From Actinomadura sp. WMMA1423 (GTDB taxonomy: Bacteria > Actinomycetota > Actinomycetes > Streptosporangiales > Streptosporangiaceae), in NCBI RefSeq assembly GCF_006547145.1, contig NZ_CP041244.1, positions 9,176,001 through 9,240,000 of the forward strand: 64,000 bases of DNA. Reading direction: 5' to 3'. The position numbers were made by a program, and so were the translations under genes. Below are positions 59,278-64,000 of the stretch, in pieces. Numbering within the stretch: the first letter of the stretch is position 1; every line of letters begins with the position of its first letter. The notes beneath the pieces were generated by a model. The model did not search any database, was not told the DNA's origin, and worked only from the letters and a program-made list of their open reading frames with translations.

Positions 59278-60652
59278 TCTGTTGCCGGTCCGGATGGCGC
59301 GCGTCGCGGTCGTGGCCCCCGCCGAGTCGCTGCGCGACGCCCTGGCGCGGGTGGCGGACGCCGGAGTGGTCGAGCCCGACCCCGGCCCACCGAAGCGGGA
59401 GGGCGGGGGAGGACCCGGACCGGCCGTTCTCCCGTTCGCTCCCGATCCGCGGTGGCTGGCCGAGCGGAGCCGCCCGGATGTGGTCGAGGGCGAGGCGTGG
59501 CTGGAGGAGCACGCCGCCGCCGCCGTCCGGAAGGGGCACGTGGCCGCGGTCGTCGGGTGGATGCCCCGTGCGGCCCATGCCGGGCTGGCCGCCAGACTCG
59601 CCGAGGTCGGCGCCGCTCTGGTGCGGCTGCCGCACCCGCGCGGCGTGGAGGCGCCCACCCTGCTGCGGGGGGAGGACCGGAAGGACAGCCTGCGCGGCTC
59701 CCTCGTGCCACTGGTGGAGACCTACGGACCCGTCCCGTATGCCGACCTCGATCCGACCCCGCTCGCGTGGGCGGCCTACGTCCTGATGTTCGGGATCATG
59801 TTCGGCGACGCGGGCCACGGGCTGATGCTGCTGGCGCTCGCCGCGGCGCTGGCGGCGGGACGGCCCCGCCCGCTGGCACGGTGGCGGCGGGCATGGCCGT
59901 TCGTGCTGGGCGCCGGGGCGGCCGGCACGGTCTTCGGAGTCCTGTACGGGGAGTTCTTCGGGCCGACACACGTCGTGCCCCGGCTGTGGCTGTCGCCGCT
60001 CGACAGCCCGGTCGAGCTCATGGTGTTCGCCGTGGGACTCGGGGCGGCGCTGCTGGCCGGCGCCTACGTGCTGGGCATCGTCAACCGCTGGAGAGAAGGC
60101 GGCTGGTCCGCGGCACTGTACGAGCCCTCGGGCATCTCCGGCGCGTCGGTGTTCCTCGGGCTGGGAGCTGCGGCGGGCGGCCTCCACCTCCACCGCGCCG
60201 TCCTCGCCGTCGCGGGCGCCGCCGTCGCGGTCCTCGGCCTGGTGCTGGCCTTCACCGGGTTCCTGGCCAGGTCGGGCGGCGGCGGCGCGGGTGCCGTCGA
60301 AGCCGGGGTGGAGCTCTTCGACCTGGTCGTGCGGCTCGGCGCCAACGTGGTCTCGTTCGCGCGGCTGGCGGCGTTCGGCCTGACGCATGCCGCGCTGGCG
60401 GCGGTCGTCTGGACGGGAACCGCCGCCCTGTGGCGCCACGGCGGCGTCATGCAGGTCCTCGCCGCCGCCCTCTTCGTCCTCGGGACGGAGGTGACCTTCG
60501 CCCTGGAGGCGCTCGTCGCGGGCGTGCAGGCGCTGCGGCTGGAGTACTACGAGCTGTTCTCCCGGCTCTTCAACGCGCAGGGGCGGCCGTTCCGGCCCTG
60601 GCACATTCGCATGACGGCAGAGGAGGTGGACGCCCCATGTCCACGGGCGTGA
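59264..60652 (+). CDS. ntpI: V/A-type ATPase subunit I (stator a), short form
   Basis: 462 residues, against about 620-660 in most bacteria. The soluble N-terminal arm is shortened to about 165 residues. The membrane half keeps several spans (MFGIMFGDAGHGLMLLALAAAL; FVLGAGAAGTVFGVLYGEFFG) and the key stator Arg in NVVSFARLAAFGLTHAAL. It conducts H+ or Na+ with the K ring. ATG 59264 follows GTGGAGGCC. Confidence 0.87.
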   Translation: MRWPDLLPVRMARVAVVAPAESLRDALARVADAGVVEPDPGPPKREGGGGPGPAVLPFAPDPRWLAERSRPDVVEGEAWLEEHAAAAVRKGHVAAVVGWMPRAAHAGLAARLAEVGAALVRLPHPRGVEAPTLLRGEDRKDSLRGSLVPLVETYGPVPYADLDPTPLAWAAYVLMFGIMFGDAGHGLMLLALAAALAAGRPRPLARWRRAWPFVLGAGAAGTVFGVLYGEFFGPTHVVPRLWLSPLDSPVELMVFAVGLGAALLAGAYVLGIVNRWREGGWSAALYEPSGISGASVFLGLGAAAGGLHLHRAVLAVAGAAVAVLGLVLAFTGFLARSGGGGAGAVEAGVELFDLVVRLGANVVSFARLAAFGLTHAALAAVVWTGTAALWRHGGVMQVLAAALFVLGTEVTFALEALVAGVQALRLEYYELFSRLFNAQGRPFRPWHIRMTAEEVDAPCPRA

Positions 60653-60888
60653 TGGCCGCCGGGCAGGTGGCGGCCTCGAACTGGGCCCCGTACGTGGGCG
60701 CCGGGATAGCGGTCGCCGGGGCCTCGATCGCCGCCGGCGTCGCGGTCGCCTACACCGGCGCCGCGGCGCTCGCCGCGCTGAGCGAGCGCCCCGAGCTGTT
60801 CGGCCGCGCGATGGTCATCGTCGGGCTCGCCGAGGGCATCGCCATCTACGGACTGATCATCGGCATCATCCTGATCGGGAAGGCATGA
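60637..60888 (+). CDS. ntpK: V/A-type ATPase subunit K (proteolipid ring)
   Basis: An 83-residue two-helix proteolipid: APYVGAGIAVAGASIAAGVAVAYTGAAALAAL in helix 1, SERPELFGRA loop, MVIVGLAEGIAIYGLIIGIILIG in helix 2 with the ion-carrying Glu (LAEG). The Gln/Thr ligands of Na+ rings were not seen, so H+ translocation is favoured. It is a single hairpin (16-kDa duplicated forms occur elsewhere). Overlaps I and F. Confidence 0.92.
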   Translation: MSTGVMAAGQVAASNWAPYVGAGIAVAGASIAAGVAVAYTGAAALAALSERPELFGRAMVIVGLAEGIAIYGLIIGIILIGKA

Positions 60889-61187
60889 GCCCCGCCGACC
60901 GCGTCACAGGCGGTGGGGCGGGCAGTGGCCCGGACCGCGCCGCCGGTGGCGCCGCGCCCGCCGATCGCGGTCGGATCGCCGTGCTGGGGGAGCGCGCCCG
61001 CGTGGAGGGCTACGGTCTCGGCGGGGCGCTGGTCAGCCCGGCGGACGGCCCGGCCGAGGTCCGGTCCGCCTGGGAGTCGCTCGACGACCGGGTGGCCGTC
61101 GTCGTGCTGACGCCGGCCGCCGCCGCGGTCCTGGAGGACGCACCCCGCCGGCGTCCCGGCACCCTGACCGTGGTGATGCCGCCGTGA
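60885..61187 (+). CDS. ntpF: V/A-type ATPase subunit F
   Basis: A 100-residue small protein: RIAVLGERARVEGYGLGGALV...WESLDDRVAVVVLTPAAAAVL, the alternating beta-alpha pattern of subunit F, which binds the central stalk. The N-terminal 28 residues are a Gly/Ala-rich extension. It overlaps both neighbours by 4 bp. Position between K and E supports the call. Confidence 0.8.
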   Translation: MSPADRVTGGGAGSGPDRAAGGAAPADRGRIAVLGERARVEGYGLGGALVSPADGPAEVRSAWESLDDRVAVVVLTPAAAAVLEDAPRRRPGTLTVVMPP

Positions 61188-61708
61188 CCGGTGCCCGGGA
61201 CATCGTGGACGCGCTCGCACCGGTGCGCGGGGCCCTCGCGGACAGAGCCCGAACCGAGGCCGCCCGGCTGGTCGCCGACGCCGAGCGCGACGCCGCCGCG
61301 ACCACCGGCGGGGCCCGCGCCGAGGCGGCCCGGATCCTGGCGGAAGCGCAGGCGGCCGGACGCGCCGACGGGGCACTGGCCGCCGCGGTGGCGCGCTCCC
61401 GGGCGCGAGCGGCGTCGCGCGCGATCGTCCTGCGGGCGCGCAGGCAGGCTTACGACGAACTGCGCCGCCGGATCCGCCGCGAGGTCCGGGCCCTGTTCGA
61501 CGGCCCTGACGCCCCGGCGAACGAGCGGGCGCTGACGGCCAGGGCCCGCGGGCTGCTCGGAACCGGAGCGCTGATCGGGCGGGCCGGCGGCGGCGGTCTT
61601 GTCGCCCGCGTCCCCGACGCGGAGGTGGACCTGTCCGCCGACGCCCTCACCGACCGGGCGATGGCGGCCCTGGGGACGGAGGTGGCGGAGCTTTGGGCGC
61701 CGAGGTGA
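61184..61708 (+). CDS. ntpE: V/A-type ATPase subunit E (peripheral stalk)
   Basis: 174 residues. The N-terminal coiled coil (RTEAARLVADAERDAAATTGGARAEAARILAEAQ) is followed by a compact globular C-terminal part (LLGTGALIGRAGGGGLVARVPDAEVDLSADALTDRAMAALGTEVAELW), the normal subunit E plan. It starts with GTG at 61184 and overlaps subunit A. Confidence 0.82.
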   Translation: MTGARDIVDALAPVRGALADRARTEAARLVADAERDAAATTGGARAEAARILAEAQAAGRADGALAAAVARSRARAASRAIVLRARRQAYDELRRRIRREVRALFDGPDAPANERALTARARGLLGTGALIGRAGGGGLVARVPDAEVDLSADALTDRAMAALGTEVAELWAPR

Positions 61709-63201
61709 CCCGCGTCAACGGCCCCCTCGTGGAGACGTCCGGCCTGCGCGGCACGGCGATGAACGACGTGGTCGAGCTCGGCCCGGCCCGCCTCCCCGGC
61801 GAGGTCGTCGCGCTGGAGGGCGATGCGGCCACCGTCCAGGCCTACGAGTACACCGGCGGGCTCGCGCCCGGCGCGGCGGCCGCCGCGACCGGCCGCGCCC
61901 TGTCCGCCCCGTTGGGCCCCCACCTGCTCGGCGGCGTCTTCGACGGGCTGCTGCGCCCGCTCAGCGCCGCCGGGGTCTGGCTCGACCCGTCGACCCGTGC
62001 CCTGCGGGCGGACGCGCGCGAGGCCGAGTACTGGCCGATCCGGCGGCCCCGCCCCTACGCCGAGCGGCTCGACGCGGACAGGCCCCTGCACACCGGCCAG
62101 CGCGTCATCGACCTGCTCTTCCCCGTGCCGTTCGGCGGGACCGTCGCCGTCCCCGGCGGCTTCGGGACGGGCAAGACGATGCTGCTGCAGCAGGTCGCCA
62201 AGTGGTGCGACGCCGACGTGATCGTCTACGTGGGGTGCGGCGAGCGCGGCAACGAGATGTCCGACGTGCTCGAGGAACTCGCGGAGCTCGACGACCCGCG
62301 GACGGGCGGCCGGCTCGCCGAGCGCACCGTCGTCATCGCCAACACCTCCAACATGCCGATGATGGCCCGCGAGGCGGGCGTGCACAGCGGCGTCACCGTG
62401 GCCGAGTACTTCCGCGACCAGGGCAGGGACGCCGTGGTCATCGCCGACTCGACATCGCGCTGGGCCGAGGCCCTGCGCGAGTTCGCCTCCCGGGCAGGGG
62501 AGCTGCCCGGCGAGGAGGGCTATCCGGCGGCGCTGCCCTCCGCGCTCGCGGCCTTCTACGAGCGCGCCGGACGGGTCCGCACGCGGGACGGCGCCGAGGG
62601 CTCGGTCACCGTCATCGGCGCGGTGTCCCCGCCGGGCGGCGACATGACCGAGCCCGTCACCGCCTACACCGAACGTTTCGTGCGGGCGCGCTGGAGCCTG
62701 GACAAGGACCTGGCGTACTCGCGGCACTATCCGGCGGTCTCCTGGTCGGGGTCCTTCGCCCGGGACGTCCCGGTCCTGGCCCGCGGCCACGCCGCCGCCG
62801 GAGACCCGGAGTGGGCGGCCCGCCGCGCCCGCACGGCGGGCCTGCTCGCCGAGGCGGACCGCCTGACCGCCCTCGCCGAACTCGTCGGCACCGGCACCCT
62901 GCCGGCCGCCGAACGCGTGGCGCTCGTGGCCGGGCGCCTGCTGCGGGAAGGCGTCCTTCAGCAGAGCGCCCTCAGCCCGACCGACGCGTCCTGCACTCCC
63001 GAGCGCACCGCCGCGCTGACCGACGCCGTCCTCGCGGTGGCCGACCGGTGCCAGGACCTGGCCGGGAGGGGCGTCGCCGTCCCGGCCATCGAGGACCTGG
63101 ACTACTCGCCCCTCGTGCGGGCCCGCGAGGACGCCCCGACCGTGGCGGACGTCCAAGACCGCCGCGACACGATCCTGAGCAGGCTCGAGGGCCTCTCGTG
63201 A
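61693..63201 (+). CDS. ntpA: V/A-type ATPase catalytic subunit A, short form
   Basis: 502 residues, about 80 shorter than usual. P-loop GGFGTGKTMLLQQVAKW, Walker B VVIADSTSRWAEALRE, and the A-subunit signatures YVGCGERGNEMSDVLEEL and LPGEEGYPAALPSALAAFYERAG. The bulge (non-homologous region) near YEYTGGLAPG...RALSAPLGPHLLGGVFDGLLRPL is present. A TTG start at 61693 gives MGAEVTRVNGPLV, matching the family N terminus; GTG 61705 is possible. Conserved catalytic residues are intact. Confidence 0.92.
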   Translation: MGAEVTRVNGPLVETSGLRGTAMNDVVELGPARLPGEVVALEGDAATVQAYEYTGGLAPGAAAAATGRALSAPLGPHLLGGVFDGLLRPLSAAGVWLDPSTRALRADAREAEYWPIRRPRPYAERLDADRPLHTGQRVIDLLFPVPFGGTVAVPGGFGTGKTMLLQQVAKWCDADVIVYVGCGERGNEMSDVLEELAELDDPRTGGRLAERTVVIANTSNMPMMAREAGVHSGVTVAEYFRDQGRDAVVIADSTSRWAEALREFASRAGELPGEEGYPAALPSALAAFYERAGRVRTRDGAEGSVTVIGAVSPPGGDMTEPVTAYTERFVRARWSLDKDLAYSRHYPAVSWSGSFARDVPVLARGHAAAGDPEWAARRARTAGLLAEADRLTALAELVGTGTLPAAERVALVAGRLLREGVLQQSALSPTDASCTPERTAALTDAVLAVADRCQDLAGRGVAVPAIEDLDYSPLVRAREDAPTVADVQDRRDTILSRLEGLS

Positions 63202-64000
63202 CGGAAGAACCCTCCAGGCCGCCGCGAGGGGCGGCGGGACACGACGATTGGCCGAGGCCCTCCTACACCGGGATAGCGCGGGTGCGCGGACCGCTCGTGG
63301 TCGTGACGGGCGCAGGCGCCGTCGGATGGGACGAGTTCGCCGACATCCAGGTGGCCGCGCCTGACGAGCCCACCGGAACCACCCAGCCCGCGGACACCGG
63401 CAAGCCCGCGGACACCGACGACGCCGCGGGCGGCGAGCGGCATGGGCTTGTGCTGGACACCGCGCGCGACCGCGTGCTCGTGCAGGTGCTCGAGGGCACC
63501 GGCGGCCTGCGCGCGGAGGGCATGCGCGTCACCTTCAGCGGCGCGCCGCTGCGCGTCCCGGTCGGGACGGCGTGGCTCGGGCGGGTCTGCGACGGGATGG
63601 GGCAGCCGCTCGACGGCGGCCCGCCGGTGCTGGGCGGCGCCGACGCCCCGGTGGCCGGCGTCCCCCTGAACCCCGTGCACCGCGAACCACCGGCCGAGCC
63701 GGTGCTGACCGGCGTCTCCGCCATCGACGCGCTCACCACGCTGGCAAGGGGCCAGAAGCTGCCGATCTTCTCCCGCGCCGGGCTCCCGCACCTGGAGCTG
63801 GCCGCCCAGATCGCGGCGCAGGCGTCCGCGGGCGACGAGCCCTTCTGCGTCGTGTTCGCCGCGATGGGCCTCACCCACACCGACGCCGCCGCCGTCCGGG
63901 AGACCCTGGAAGGCCGCTCCGCCTCCGGCGAGCTGGTGCTGCTGCTCAACCTCGCCGACGCCCCCGTGATCGAACGGACCCTCACGCCCCGCATCGCGCT
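63198..64000 (+). CDS. ntpB: V/A-type ATPase subunit B (partial, runs off window)
   Basis: The first 267 residues. YTGIARVRGPLVVVTGAGAVGWDEF at the N terminus, FSGAPLRVPVGTAWLGRVCDGMGQPLDGGPP, and GVSAIDALTTLARGQKLPIFSRAGLPHLELAAQIAAQA match the regulatory B subunit, which lacks a canonical P-loop. An insert with a direct repeat (PADTGKPADTDD) is unusual. GTG 63198 overlaps the A stop. The rest of the gene and subunit D lie beyond the window. Confidence 0.9.
   Translation, partial: MTEEPSRPPRGAAGHDDWPRPSYTGIARVRGPLVVVTGAGAVGWDEFADIQVAAPDEPTGTTQPADTGKPADTDDAAGGERHGLVLDTARDRVLVQVLEGTGGLRAEGMRVTFSGAPLRVPVGTAWLGRVCDGMGQPLDGGPPVLGGADAPVAGVPLNPVHREPPAEPVLTGVSAIDALTTLARGQKLPIFSRAGLPHLELAAQIAAQASAGDEPFCVVFAAMGLTHTDAAAVRETLEGRSASGELVLLLNLADAPVIERTLTPRIA

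Overview
The window is very GC-rich DNA with GTG/TTG starts, purine-rich ribosome binding sites and many 4-bp ATGA/GTGA stop-start overlaps. It carries type I and type II polyketide synthases, a SARP regulator, LAL/LuxR regulators and a three-subunit acyl-CoA carboxylase. All of this points to a filamentous actinomycete. An Actinomadura- or Streptosporangiales-like host is a guess, supported mildly by the V-type ATPase operon. I saw no rRNA, tRNA, transposase or CRISPR array.

Layout. (1) 0.2-9.8 kb holds housekeeping and stress genes: a formylglycine sulfatase, two extracytoplasmic thiol-redox lipoproteins, a hemerythrin, a NodB deacetylase, an MGDG-type glycosyltransferase, two DMT transporters, and an NsrR-like repressor with flavohaemoglobin preceded by a candidate operator. 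(2) 9.8-10.9 kb is gene-poor and contains a very stable 48-bp hairpin. (3) 10.9-40.6 kb is an aromatic polyketide cluster. (4) 40.7-50.0 kb is a redox/stress island with two divergent promoter pairs that share one sigma-type promoter. (5) 50.3-56.8 kb holds three AAA/LuxR regulators. (6) 57.0 kb carries an ECF41/SigJ-like sigma factor that has lost most of its SnoaL domain. (7) 57.9-64.0 kb is a compact V/A-type ATPase operon that runs off the window.

How the cluster should work (inference from domains). A 2958-residue type I PKS has a KSQ-AT-ACP loading module and one fully reducing KS-AT-DH-ER-KR-ACP module, with no thioesterase. With a malonyl-type loading AT and a methylmalonyl-type extender AT, it is predicted to build 2-methylbutyryl-ACP. 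A KASIII-like protein whose Cys is replaced by Ser, and a discrete acyltransferase, are encoded next to it and could transfer or edit this primer. The type II minimal PKS (KSalpha, KSbeta, ACP) would then extend it. An ActIII-like ketoreductase, a didomain aromatase/cyclase, an ActIV-like metallo-beta-lactamase protein and SnoaL/SRPBCC proteins would fold it. P450, ActVA-ORF5-like, luciferase-like and epoxide-hydrolase enzymes would tailor it. A complete acyl-CoA carboxylase is embedded to supply malonyl-CoA. There are no sugar genes, so the product is probably an aglycone or is glycosylated from elsewhere.

The strongest new signals are: the predicted polyketide-built branched primer for a type II PKS; four matching TGTCACA-N16-TGTCTT promoters in two divergent pairs, together with the truncated ECF41 sigma factor; a response regulator with Glu at the phosphoacceptor site; two LuxR ATPase paralogues with Lys-to-Arg in the P-loop; a ferritin-like/CDGSH fusion protein; and a G/C-rich palindromic repeat read in frame through the KS-AT linker of the PKS.
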